Of a stretch of 41,386 nt of DNA, positions 1 through 7,136 are shown one piece after another (the stretch's first letter is position 1; each line of letters opens with the position of its first letter). The notes beneath the pieces are model-generated. The model worked only from the letters and a program-made list of their open reading frames with translations, was not told the origin of the DNA and did not search any database. The stretch covers positions 1 through 41,386 of the forward strand of contig CALBTT010000093.1 in NCBI GenBank assembly GCA_937967645.1, in the 5' to 3' direction. The translations under genes were made by a program, and so were the position numbers. This DNA comes from an uncultured Zoogloea sp. (GTDB lineage: Bacteria > Pseudomonadota > Gammaproteobacteria > Burkholderiales > Rhodocyclaceae).

Positions 1-390
1 CGCTGCTGCGCTGCTCGGCGGGTCAGAACGGGCTTTTCGCAAACACCGCGCGTTTGCTGAAGCCAAGGTTGGCTTCCAACGAGAAAAGTAAAACCGCAGC
101 GTCTCACCTCCACCGACTCTTCCGTAGAGGCTCGGTGCTTGGCTAAAGCCCGTTCCGACCCGCCGAGCAGCGCAGCAGCGGGCGGGGTAGTCCGGCGCGG
201 CTGTCTGAGCCCGCAGGGCGAGTTCCGCGCCGGCCGCCTGCCGTGAGCAGCCTGTAGGGGCGGCTTCAGCCGCCCGCAGGTGCTTGATCGGAGTCCGCGG
301 GCGACTGAAGTCGCCCCTACATGAGCAAGAAAGAAGGTCGCCCGCCGGGGCGAATTCCCGGCCAATCCAACGTAAAGCAACGGAAAGCCG
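1..390. repeat. Palindromic dispersed repeat, copy 1 (truncated by window edge)
   Basis: This stretch closely matches the right half and centre of the complete copy at 11311-11920. Shared blocks include the GCCGAGCAGCGCAGC region, the CCGGCGCGGCTGT block, and the end near 330-385 with CGAATTCCCGGCCAATCC. The central part (about 30-152) is in the opposite orientation relative to the arms when compared with copy 2. A smaller inverted repeat (254-320) occupies the place of about 70 bp of the arm. Short ORFs inside it look like repeat translations rather than genes. No transposase is visible. Confidence 0.75.
254..320. repeat. 67-bp inverted repeat (GTAGGGGCGGC...CCCCTAC), copy 1
   Basis: A short element with terminal inverted repeats: it starts GTAGGGGCGGCTTCAGCCGC, has a short variable centre, and ends with near-complementary GCGGGCGACTGAAGTCGCCC then CTAC. 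A near-identical copy lies at 17373-17440, and a fragment (GGGGCGGCTTCAG) lies at 11221. It could fold into a long hairpin, like REP- or MITE-type non-coding repeats. It sits inside the larger palindromic repeat, so it arrived later. Confidence 0.8.
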
Positions 391-429
391 CCTCGAAAAG
401 CCCCAAACGCAGAAATCAGGCCCCGCCAG

Positions 430-667
430 ACGACTGCACAACCGTGAAGAAGGACTGCAAGTCCCGTCAGAACGACTGCACGGCGTGGGGAAGGATTGCA
501 CGCGCTGTCAGGACGATTGCACAGCCGTGAAGAAGGATTGCAAGGCCCGTCAGGACGACTGCACGGCGTGAAGAAGGACTGCAGGCGCCGTCAGGACGAT
601 TGCACGACCGTGAAGAAGGATTTCACGCACTGTCAGGACGATTGCACGGCCTGTCAGAAGGATTCAC
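430..667. repeat. Degenerate 41/42-bp tandem repeat
   Basis: Five full units and one partial unit follow each other: 430-471, 472-512, 513-554, 555-595, 596-637 and 638 onward. Each starts ACGAYTGCAC, has GTGAAGAAGGAYTGCA in the middle, and ends near CNGTCAGG. Unit length alternates 42, 41, 42, 41, 42, so no reading frame runs through all units; this argues against a repeat protein. The last partial unit overlaps the 3' end of the minus-strand ArsC-like gene. Function unknown. Confidence 0.8.
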
Positions 668-1076
668 AGCCCCCCGACATCGCGGCACAGCCTTCGGTAC
701 GTTTACCATCCAGTCCCGCCAGGCCCGGGCTGTCCAGCCAGGCGGCGACGGTGGCGGGGTCGAAGCCGACGACGCGGCCGCTGGCGGTTTCCATGAGGGG
801 GCGGCGGATCAGCAGGGGTTCGGCCAGCAGCAGGGCCAGGGCGCTGTCCCGGTCGAGCGCCTCGGGCACCACCTCGCCGGCCTTGATGCGCGGTGCGGCG
901 CGGTTGAACCAGTCGGCCACCGGCAGTGGGTCGAGGAAGGCCAGCAGGCTGTCGGCGGTCCACGGCCAGCTGAGCAGGCTGCGCACTTCCAGTTGGTGAC
1001 CGGCGGCCTCGAGCCAGGCTTTCTGGCGGGCATTGCCGCCGCAGCCGGGTTTCTCATAGAAGACGATGTGGGTCAT
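654..1076 (-). CDS. ArsC/Spx-family nitrogenase-associated protein
   Basis: A 140-residue thioredoxin-fold protein of the ArsC-like nitrogenase-associated family, which includes proteins called NifO. The N-terminus reads MTHIVFYEKPGCGGNARQKA, so the usual CxxC-type active site is reduced to a Cys-Gly-Gly motif (Cys12). RPLMETASGRVVGFDP near residues 92-107 is the typical ArsC-family substrate loop. The ATG overlaps the draG stop codon (ATGA), so it is the last gene of a five-gene nif-linked operon. Family members accompany nif genes, but the biochemical role is not settled. The C-terminal tail runs into the tandem repeat and may be extended by it. Confidence 0.85.
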   Translation of the reverse strand: MTHIVFYEKPGCGGNARQKAWLEAAGHQLEVRSLLSWPWTADSLLAFLDPLPVADWFNRAAPRIKAGEVVPEALDRDSALALLLAEPLLIRRPLMETASGRVVGFDPATVAAWLDSPGLAGLDGKRTEGCAAMSGGCESF

Positions 1077-2038
1077 GACGGGTTCTCCGGCGTGGGTGGG
1101 CGTTGGCCGAGGGTCAGCAGGGCCTGGGTCTGGGTGACGATGGCTTCGGCGATCGGGCGGTCGAGGCGCTCCAGCCAGCGCCGGGGCAGGGCGGTGGCGC
1201 CGCATTGGGCGCCGTGCAGCATGCCCACCAGGGCGGCGGTGGTGTCGGCGTCGTCGCCCCGGTTCATGGCGCCGACCACCGCGCTTTCGAAATCCCCTTC
1301 GCCGAAGCTGAAATGGAACACCGTCTGCAGGGTGTCCACCACGTAGCCGCTGGCCCGGCCGGGGTAGGGCTGGAAGCGGAACGCGGGGTGGGCGTCGACG
1401 AAGCCGTCCACCAGGGGCCGGCAATCACTCAGCTGCCCGCCCAGCAGGAGGCGCCGCAGCAGTTGTCCGCAGATCAGGGTGGCAGCGTCCGACAAGCTGT
1501 TGTGGTGGGTGAAATGGGCCTGGGCCAGGCTGCGTTGGCGGAAGGCGGCTTCGTCGGAGAGGGTGGCCAGCACCACCGGCAGGTTGCGCATCACCGCGCC
1601 GTTGCCGGCGTCGCCGTCGGAGGGCGGGCCGGCCAGGGAGCCGTCGGCCATGTAGCGGCGGATGCCGCGCCGGCAGGTGTTGCCACAATCCACCGGCTTG
1701 CCGCGCAGCCAGGCCACGTAGGCTTCCGCCACCGCTTTCATGCACCAGCCGTCGGCGTCGAGGATGGCCTTGCCGAGGGCCAGGCACATGGTGGTGTCGT
1801 CGGTGACCTGGCCGGGGGCCAGCTTGAGCCAGCCACCGCCGATCATCTGGCGGTGCACGCCGTATTGGGCGGCGATCTCGCGGGCGGTCATGAACTCCAC
1901 GGTGGCGCCCAGGGCGTCGCCGAGGGCCAGCCCGAGGTAGCTGCCGAGGGCCCGGTCGAGCTGGCTGCCGGGGCGCAGGCCGGCGGGCAGCAGGCCGAGC
2001 TGGGGGCCGGGTTGGAGGCGGAGGAGGGCGTCAAGCAT
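1073..2038 (-). CDS. draG: ADP-ribosyl-[dinitrogenase reductase] hydrolase DraG
   Basis: 321 residues. DraG removes ADP-ribose from the Fe protein and so reactivates nitrogenase when ammonium runs out or energy returns. The two metal-binding signatures of ADP-ribosylglycohydrolases are present: VTDDTTMCLALG (Asp80, Asp81, Thr82) and MNRGDDADTTAALVG (Asp262, Asp263, Asp265), which hold the dinuclear Mn/Mg site. The start at 2038 overlaps the draT stop by 8 bp, implying translational coupling; the ORF extends further upstream only within draT. It is slightly longer than the usual roughly 295 residues, with a short N-terminal extension. Confidence 0.95.
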   Translation of the reverse strand: MLDALLRLQPGPQLGLLPAGLRPGSQLDRALGSYLGLALGDALGATVEFMTAREIAAQYGVHRQMIGGGWLKLAPGQVTDDTTMCLALGKAILDADGWCMKAVAEAYVAWLRGKPVDCGNTCRRGIRRYMADGSLAGPPSDGDAGNGAVMRNLPVVLATLSDEAAFRQRSLAQAHFTHHNSLSDAATLICGQLLRRLLLGGQLSDCRPLVDGFVDAHPAFRFQPYPGRASGYVVDTLQTVFHFSFGEGDFESAVVGAMNRGDDADTTAALVGMLHGAQCGATALPRRWLERLDRPIAEAIVTQTQALLTLGQRPPTPENPS

Positions 2039-2903
2039 AGCGGGCCACCACTTCGTATTCGCCGCCGATGACCAGCACCTCGCCTTCGCCGGCGAGGGGG
2101 GCACCCGGCAGCAGCCCGGGGAAGAACAGGATCTTCACGGTGGGCACGCGGGCCTCGAGGATCCAGTCGCCGAACTCGTCGGCGCGCTCCCGCGAGGTGG
2201 AGAAGGACACCATGTTGTTGAGGCGGAGCACGCAGGCCCGGTCGCGCCGGTCGCCGGCGATGACCCGCTGTTCGCTGAAATCATTGACGCCCCGCCACAG
2301 GGTGATGAAGTCCCGGGCCGGCTGGCCGAAGCGGGCGATGGCCCACTGGCAGTATTCGTAGAGCAGGTCGAGCTGCTGGTGGATGCAGTTGTTGTGGAAG
2401 CGGCTGCTGCCCTTCTCCTCGATGTAGGTGATCCAGGCTGGCGAGGGGAAGCGCCCGAGGGGGGCCTTGTGGAAGGTCGGGACCAGGCCGAAGCGGCTCT
2501 CCGCCCAGCCCTTCAGCACCGCCCCCGCTGCGGAGTTGGCATCCAGGCCCCAGCCCTGCAGCAGCTTGAGGTAGCTGGAGCGGTGACGGCCGCGGGGGTT
2601 GCCACGGCCGTCCGGTTCGGGGGGCGCCAGGCCGAAGACGATCTCCATGAAGTGACGGAACACCGCCGAGGCGGCCAGCAGGTCGCCGGCGCTGTCGAGC
2701 AGGCGGAACAGGCCCCGGTGGGTCTCCCGCACGCCGGCGATGGTGATCGGCTGGGGGTGGGCATTGAAGGCCGGTGAGCCGAGCAGGCCCACCGGCAGCC
2801 CGACCAGGTTGGTCGTGTACCAGCGGCCGGGCTCGGCCCCGCGGCCGTTCCCGGCCCATTCCTCGACCGCAGCCCCGCGGTGGCGGGGCGAGGGCTCGTT
2901 CAT
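2031..2903 (-). CDS. draT: NAD(+)--dinitrogenase-reductase ADP-ribosyltransferase DraT
   Basis: 290 residues. DraT transfers ADP-ribose from NAD to one arginine of the Fe protein, switching nitrogenase off after ammonium or darkness/energy shock. Visible features are WYTTNLVGLPVGLLGS near the N-terminus, RFHNNCIHQQLDLLYEYC (168-185), LWRGVNDFSEQ (202-212), VSFSTSRERADEFGDW (232-247) and GEGEVLVIGGEYEV (272-285). The last three fit the Arg, Ser-x-Ser and Glu positions of an ADP-ribosyltransferase fold. Its target arginine is conserved in the NifH of this window (Arg102, codon 4901-4903). It overlaps draG. Confidence 0.95.
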   Translation of the reverse strand: MNEPSPRHRGAAVEEWAGNGRGAEPGRWYTTNLVGLPVGLLGSPAFNAHPQPITIAGVRETHRGLFRLLDSAGDLLAASAVFRHFMEIVFGLAPPEPDGRGNPRGRHRSSYLKLLQGWGLDANSAAGAVLKGWAESRFGLVPTFHKAPLGRFPSPAWITYIEEKGSSRFHNNCIHQQLDLLYEYCQWAIARFGQPARDFITLWRGVNDFSEQRVIAGDRRDRACVLRLNNMVSFSTSRERADEFGDWILEARVPTVKILFFPGLLPGAPLAGEGEVLVIGGEYEVVARYA

Positions 2904-2930
2904 GGGGCCCCTCCCGACCTGGCAGTGGCG

Positions 2931-3518
2931 TCAGACCGGGCGGTTGGCACCGAGATCACGGATCGGGCCCATGATCTTCAGGCCTTCCTCGTAGGCCAGC
3001 GGGGCGTAGGTGGCGGAGAACTTGGTGGCGGCGTTGGCCACTGCGTCCAGCTTGCCCGCGGTGTCGAGCTTCTTGAGGTCGTTCTTCTCCAGGTACAGGA
3101 GTTCGAGGGTCTCGTTGTAGACGGTGGCCTCGTCGATGGGCAGCACGGTGTAGCTGATCTCGCCGAGCGTGACGGTGTACTTCTTGGACAGGTCGATGTT
3201 GTCGCAGAAGACGATGTACTTGCCGCCGGGCACGAAGTAGGGGCCGAGGACTTCATGCACCAGGGCCAGGTATTCGAAGGACAGCAGGAAGCTGGTGAAG
3301 AAGGGGATGGTCTTGCCGTCGTCGCAGACCATCATGACCTGGTCGGTGACGATCTCCGGCGGGCGCTTTTCGTCGGCGAACTGCTCGGCGAACTTCAGCG
3401 CCACATCGCCACGGAAACCGTAGCGGCCGGCCTTCTTGGTTTCGCCCTTGAAGACCGGGTTGAGCAGGCGGCCCTTTTCGTCCAGGTCGAGGAGGGCATT
3501 AGTGAGGGTGGTGGTCAT
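2931..3518 (-). CDS. Uncharacterised nif-operon protein (195 aa)
   Basis: Not recognised. The predicted protein is soluble, acidic and without signal peptide or membrane segment. A mixed alpha/beta composition is likely, with hydrophobic strands such as YIVFCDNIDL and VMMVCDDGKTIPFF, and a tyrosine-rich middle (VYNETLELLYLEKND). No Cys motif or nucleotide-binding loop is seen. The start at 3518 is chosen for the AAGGAAGC ribosome site; the longer frame would extend into the globin gene. It overlaps the globin 3' end by 20 bp and lies 27 bp before draT, so it is very probably co-expressed under the sigma-54 promoter at 4170. A role in nitrogenase regulation or protection is inference from position only. 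Confidence 0.8.
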   Translation of the reverse strand: MTTTLTNALLDLDEKGRLLNPVFKGETKKAGRYGFRGDVALKFAEQFADEKRPPEIVTDQVMMVCDDGKTIPFFTSFLLSFEYLALVHEVLGPYFVPGGKYIVFCDNIDLSKKYTVTLGEISYTVLPIDEATVYNETLELLYLEKNDLKKLDTAGKLDAVANAATKFSATYAPLAYEEGLKIMGPIRDLGANRPV

Positions 3519-4101
3519 GGCTGCTTCCTTTGTCATTGCGGATGAAATCTGCGGTCTTGGCGAACGCACGGGTGAGTTGATCCTTGAGTTCCGGGTCGGC
3601 GATGACCTCGTCGAGGGCGCCGCTCATGCACAGCATCCAGGCGTCCCGCTCGGCGGGGCCGATGCTGAAGGGCAGGTGCTTGCGGCGCAGGCGGGGGTGG
3701 CCGCGCTCGGCTGAATAGGCCTGGGGGCCGCCGGTCCATTCGGTGAGGTAGCGCACCAGCACCTCCTTGACGGGGGCCAGGTCGGGGCCGTGCATGGCGC
3801 GGATGGTCGCTGCCTCCGGCAGGCTGTCCATGCGGGCGTAGAAGCGGTCCACCAGCTGCTCGATGACGGGAAGGCCGCCCAGGCGTTCGAAGTGCGGGTT
3901 GCCACCAGCGGGGTGGGCGTCGGCGGGGGACGAGGCTACCGACGGTGCCGCCGCGCTATGGGCGTGGGCCGGGGCGCTGGCCGGCGTGGTGGCGGGTTCG
4001 CCATAGACAGGAACGGCCCAGCCGTCGCGCCGCATGTATCCCACCACGACCCGGGCAGGGCAGGGGGGCGGGCGGTCGGCGGGGGTGTCGGGCTTGCTCA
4101 T
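3499..4101 (-). CDS. Group II truncated haemoglobin with N-terminal extension
   Basis: 200 residues. Residues about 70-190 form a group II (trHbO-like) truncated globin: RFYARM (Phe87-Tyr88 at B9/B10), RYLTEWTGGPQAYS, GHPRLRRKHLPF with proximal His142, and ERDAWMLCM with Trp155 at G8. Such globins bind oxygen, peroxide or NO. The first 65 residues are extra: an ordered-looking start (PARVVVGYMRRDGWAVPVYG) followed by an Ala/Pro/Ser linker. The C-terminus is His-rich. ATG at 4101 has GGAG 8 bp upstream. It is the first gene of the draTG operon behind a sigma-54 promoter, so oxygen or NO control around nitrogenase is the likely role (inference). Confidence 0.9.
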   Translation of the reverse strand: MSKPDTPADRPPPCPARVVVGYMRRDGWAVPVYGEPATTPASAPAHAHSAAAPSVASSPADAHPAGGNPHFERLGGLPVIEQLVDRFYARMDSLPEAATIRAMHGPDLAPVKEVLVRYLTEWTGGPQAYSAERGHPRLRRKHLPFSIGPAERDAWMLCMSGALDEVIADPELKDQLTRAFAKTADFIRNDKGSSHDHHPH

Positions 4102-4169
4102 GATCTTCGCTCCAGGTGTGCGGCGGGCCGTCGACCGGATAAGCCGGGGCCAGGTGTCTGTCCTTGATA

Positions 4170-4185
4170 GGCAATTGTTGTGCCG
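4170..4185 (-). promoter_or_regulatory. Sigma-54 promoter of the globin-draTG operon
   Basis: On the minus strand the sequence reads CGGCAC, AACAA, TTGCC: GG and GC elements 12 bp apart, as in the -24/-12 consensus TGGCAC-N5-TTGCA. Only the first T of the -24 box differs. The predicted start site is near 4159, about 58 nt before the globin ATG. Confidence 0.75.
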
Positions 4186-4288
4186 CTCGCCCTGAAAGCC
4201 TTTTTCGTTTCGATTATTCCTTTGCTGATCAATGGCTTGAATTGCCGCTCCGGCTATTTTCCGGCGCTGTGTCGCGGCCTTGTGGATC

Positions 4289-4304
4289 TGTGTCCTTCCT
4301 GACA
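4289..4304. promoter_or_regulatory. NifA upstream activator site 1
   Basis: Exact TGT-N10-ACA match (TGT at 4289-4291, ACA at 4302-4304). It lies about 150 bp upstream of the predicted nifH start site and 130 bp upstream of the predicted minus-strand start site, so it could serve both. Confidence 0.75.
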
Positions 4305-4317
4305 GCGCTGGGCCCTT

Positions 4318-4333
4318 TGTCACATTCCACACA
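4318..4333. promoter_or_regulatory. NifA upstream activator site 2
   Basis: Exact TGT-N10-ACA match (TGT at 4318-4320, ACA at 4331-4333), 29 bp from site 1, close to three helical turns. About 107 bp upstream of the predicted nifH start site. Confidence 0.8.
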
Positions 4334-4364
4334 AAGCCGGAGAGACCTGTCGGATTGTCGTGTG

Positions 4365-4377
4365 AATCAATTTTTAT
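4365..4377 (+). promoter_or_regulatory. Possible IHF site
   Basis: AATCAATTTTTAT matches the IHF consensus WATCAANNNNTTR at all but one position. It lies in the AT-rich stretch between the NifA sites and the -24 box, where IHF bends DNA in nifH promoters. Confidence 0.5.
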
Positions 4378-4413
4378 ATTTAAAAACAGTGTGTTGTTTG
4401 GGTTTTTTGCGCC

Positions 4414-4429
4414 TGGCACGGCGATTGCT
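4414..4429 (+). promoter_or_regulatory. Sigma-54 promoter of nifHDK
   Basis: TGGCACGGCGATTGCT is a full match to TGGCAC-N5-TTGCW. The GG and GC pairs are 12 bp apart. The predicted start site is near 4440, giving a leader of about 158 nt before the nifH ATG. Confidence 0.93.
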
Positions 4430-4597
4430 GAAGGATCGTTGCACCGATCAAGGCTTGCCACAGCGTGTGAATACGAAGAGCAAAACGAACGCGAAATGGC
4501 TGCATTCCGGTTGCAAGGTAAATGGGTCCCAACACCCGGAATTCGTCAGTGAGTGAATTACCCGTTCAATTCAATTCATCAGTTAGGAGATTTGAAA

Positions 4598-5473
4598 ATG
4601 GCTGCACTTCGTCAAATTGCCTTCTACGGCAAGGGTGGTATCGGTAAGTCCACCACCTCCCAGAACACCCTGGCGGCCCTGGCCGAAATGGGCCAGAAGA
4701 TCCTGATCGTCGGCTGCGACCCGAAGGCCGACTCGACCCGCCTGATCCTGCACGCCAAGGCCCAGGACACCGTGCTGTCCCTGGCCGCCGAAGCCGGCTC
4801 CGTGGAGGACCTGGAGATCGAGGACGTCCTGAAGGTGGGTTACCGCGACATCCGTTGCGTTGAGTCCGGTGGCCCGGAACCCGGCGTCGGTTGTGCCGGC
4901 CGTGGCGTGATCACCTCGATCAACTTCCTCGAGGAAAACGGCGCTTACGACGGCGTCGACTACGTCTCCTACGACGTGCTGGGCGACGTGGTGTGCGGCG
5001 GCTTCGCCATGCCCATCCGTGAGAACAAGGCGCAGGAAATCTACATCGTCATGTCCGGCGAAATGATGGCCATGTACGCCGCCAACAACATCTCCAAGGG
5101 CATCCTGAAGTACGCCAACTCCGGTGGCGTGCGCCTGGGCGGCCTGGTCTGCAACGAGCGCCAGACCGACAAGGAACTGGAACTGGCCGAGGCCCTGGCC
5201 GGCAAGCTGGGCACCAAGCTGATCCACTTCGTGCCCCGCGACAACATCGTGCAGCACGCCGAACTGCGCCGCATGACCGTCATCGAGTACGCCCCGGATT
5301 CCAAGCAGGCCGGCGAGTACCGCCAGCTGGCCGAGAAGGTCCATAACAACGCGGGCAACGGCACCATCCCGACCCCGATCACCATGGACGAGCTGGAAGA
5401 CCTGCTGATGGACTTCGGGATCATGAAGAAGGAAGACGAGTCCGTCATCGGCAAGGCTGCTGTCGCCGCCTGA
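4598..5473 (+). CDS. nifH: Nitrogenase iron protein NifH
   Basis: 291 residues, typical for molybdenum NifH. It is the obligate electron donor to the MoFe protein and hydrolyses MgATP for each electron transfer; it also works in FeMo-cofactor assembly. The P-loop GKGGIGKS is at residues 11-18. Cys99 (GVGCAGRG) and Cys133 (VVCGGFAMP) bind the shared [4Fe-4S] cluster of the dimer. Arg102 next to Cys99 is the DraT modification site. The start at 4598 follows TTAGGAGA; an in-frame ATG 45 bp upstream gives an atypical extension and is rejected. First gene of nifHDK. Confidence 0.99.
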   Translation: MAALRQIAFYGKGGIGKSTTSQNTLAALAEMGQKILIVGCDPKADSTRLILHAKAQDTVLSLAAEAGSVEDLEIEDVLKVGYRDIRCVESGGPEPGVGCAGRGVITSINFLEENGAYDGVDYVSYDVLGDVVCGGFAMPIRENKAQEIYIVMSGEMMAMYAANNISKGILKYANSGGVRLGGLVCNERQTDKELELAEALAGKLGTKLIHFVPRDNIVQHAELRRMTVIEYAPDSKQAGEYRQLAEKVHNNAGNGTIPTPITMDELEDLLMDFGIMKKEDESVIGKAAVAA

Positions 5474-5475
5474 CG

Positions 5476-5588
5476 CGTCGAGAGTCGAGGGTCGAGAGTC
5501 GGGGCGGATCGCTCCGGCTCTCCCCCCGGAGCCTCGCGGCTCCGCCCGGAACGACCCGATCTCGACTCTCCGCTCTCTACTCTCGACT
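5476..5588 (+). other. Long imperfect hairpin between nifH and nifD
   Basis: Left arm GTCGAGAGTCGAGGGTCGAG and following bases (about 5477-5510) pair imperfectly with the right arm about 5550-5588, which contains CTCGACTCTCCGCTC and ends CTCTCGACT; an inner GGAGCC/GGCTCC stem sits at the centre. The transcript would form a strong stem-loop. No T-run follows, so an RNA processing or stability element that raises nifH over nifDK message is more likely than a terminator. Confidence 0.6.
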
Positions 5589-5617
5589 TACCGATTTGAA
5601 ATACAAGGAGCGATGAA

Positions 5618-7066
5618 ATGAGTCTGACCGTTGATGAAAACAAGGCACTCATCGAAGAGGTGCTCAAGGCCTACCCGGAAAAAACCGCCAAGAAGCGCGC
5701 CAAGCATCTGGGCACCTTCGAGGACGGCAAGCCGGACTGCGGCGTCAAGTCCAACATCAAGTCCCTGCCGGGCGTGATGACCATCCGTGGCTGTGCCTAC
5801 GCCGGTTCCAAGGGCGTGGTGTGGGGCCCGATCAAGGACATGATCCACATCTCCCACGGCCCCGTCGGCTGCGGCCAGTATTCCTGGGCCTCCCGCCGCA
5901 ACTACTACATCGGTGAAACCGGCATCGACACCTTCGGGACGATGCAATTCACCTCCGACTTCCAGGAGAAGGACATCGTCTTCGGCGGCGACAAGAAGCT
6001 GGAGAAGATCATCGACGAGATCGAGGACCTCTTCCCGCTGAACAAGGGTATCTCGGTGCAGTCCGAATGCCCGATCGGCCTGATCGGCGACGACATCGAG
6101 GCCGTGTCCAAGAAGAAGTCCAAGGAGCACAACGGCAAGACCATCGTGCCGGTGCGCTGCGAGGGTTTCCGTGGGGTGAGCCAGTCCCTGGGCCACCACA
6201 TCGCCAACGACGCGATCCGTGACTGGGTCTTCGACAAGACCGACCCGAACAAGAACACCTTTGAAGCCACCCCCTACGACGTGGCCATCATCGGTGACTA
6301 CAACATCGGCGGCGATGCCTGGTCGTCCCGCATCCTGCTCGAGGAGATCGGCCTGCGCGTGATCGCCCAGTGGTCCGGCGACGGCACCATCGCCGAGCTG
6401 GAGAACACCCCCAAGGCCAAGCTCAACGTGCTGCACTGCTACCGCTCGATGAACTACATCAGCCGGCACATGGAAGAGAAGTACGGGATCCCCTGGGTCG
6501 AGTACAACTTCTTCGGCCCGAGCATGATCGAGAAGAGCCTGCGCGAGATCGCCGCCCACTTCGACGACACCATCAAGGCCAATACCGAGCGGGTCATCGC
6601 CAAGTACCGCAAGCTGGTGGACGAGGTCATCGCCAAGTACAAGCCGCGCCTGGACGGCAAGAAGGTCATGCTCTTCGTGGGCGGCCTGCGCCCCCGTCAC
6701 GTGATCGGCGCCTATGAAGACCTGGGCATGGAAGTGGTCGGCACCGGCTACGAATTCGGCCACAACGACGACTACCAGCGCACCACCCACTACGTGAAGG
6801 ACGGCACGCTGATCTACGACGACGTGACCGGCTACGAGTTCGAGAAGTTCGTGGAGAAGGTCCAGCCCGACCTGGTCGGCTCCGGCATCAAGGAAAAGTA
6901 CGTGTTCCAGAAGATGGGCGTGCCCTTCCGCCAGATGCACAGCTGGGACTACTCCGGTCCGTACCACGGCTACGACGGCTTCGCCATCTTCGCCCGTGAC
7001 ATGGACATGGCCATCAACTCGCCGGTCTGGGGCCTCGCCAAGGCTCCGTGGAAGAAGGCCGCCTAA
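5618..7066 (+). CDS. nifD: Nitrogenase MoFe protein alpha chain NifD
   Basis: 482 residues, normal length. With NifK it forms the alpha2beta2 MoFe protein that reduces N2. P-cluster ligands are Cys59 (RGCAYAG), Cys85 (VGCGQYSW) and Cys151 (SECPIGLIG). FeMo-cofactor ligands are Cys274 (LHCYRSMNY) and His441 (RQMHSWDYSGPYHG). AAGGAG lies 7 bp before the ATG. It follows nifH after 144 bp that hold a hairpin. All key residues are intact, so a functional molybdenum enzyme is expected. Confidence 0.99.
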   Translation: MSLTVDENKALIEEVLKAYPEKTAKKRAKHLGTFEDGKPDCGVKSNIKSLPGVMTIRGCAYAGSKGVVWGPIKDMIHISHGPVGCGQYSWASRRNYYIGETGIDTFGTMQFTSDFQEKDIVFGGDKKLEKIIDEIEDLFPLNKGISVQSECPIGLIGDDIEAVSKKKSKEHNGKTIVPVRCEGFRGVSQSLGHHIANDAIRDWVFDKTDPNKNTFEATPYDVAIIGDYNIGGDAWSSRILLEEIGLRVIAQWSGDGTIAELENTPKAKLNVLHCYRSMNYISRHMEEKYGIPWVEYNFFGPSMIEKSLREIAAHFDDTIKANTERVIAKYRKLVDEVIAKYKPRLDGKKVMLFVGGLRPRHVIGAYEDLGMEVVGTGYEFGHNDDYQRTTHYVKDGTLIYDDVTGYEFEKFVEKVQPDLVGSGIKEKYVFQKMGVPFRQMHSWDYSGPYHGYDGFAIFARDMDMAINSPVWGLAKAPWKKAA

Positions 7067-7136
7067 ATCGCGCCTTCGGGCGGGGCCGGGCGGCCCCGCC
7101 AACCCCGCCTGATTTCTGATTCAAGGAGTGCCGAAA

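Noticed and set aside
430..667. Possible CRISPR array.
   Set aside because: Units are directly adjacent and similar along the full length, with no unique spacers and no cas genes.
284..999. Short plus-strand frames rich in DDCT, KKDC and RQ repeats that look like a Cys-rich repeat protein.
   Set aside because: Tandem units alternate between 42 and 41 bp, so no frame holds the repeat for long; no ribosome site is seen.
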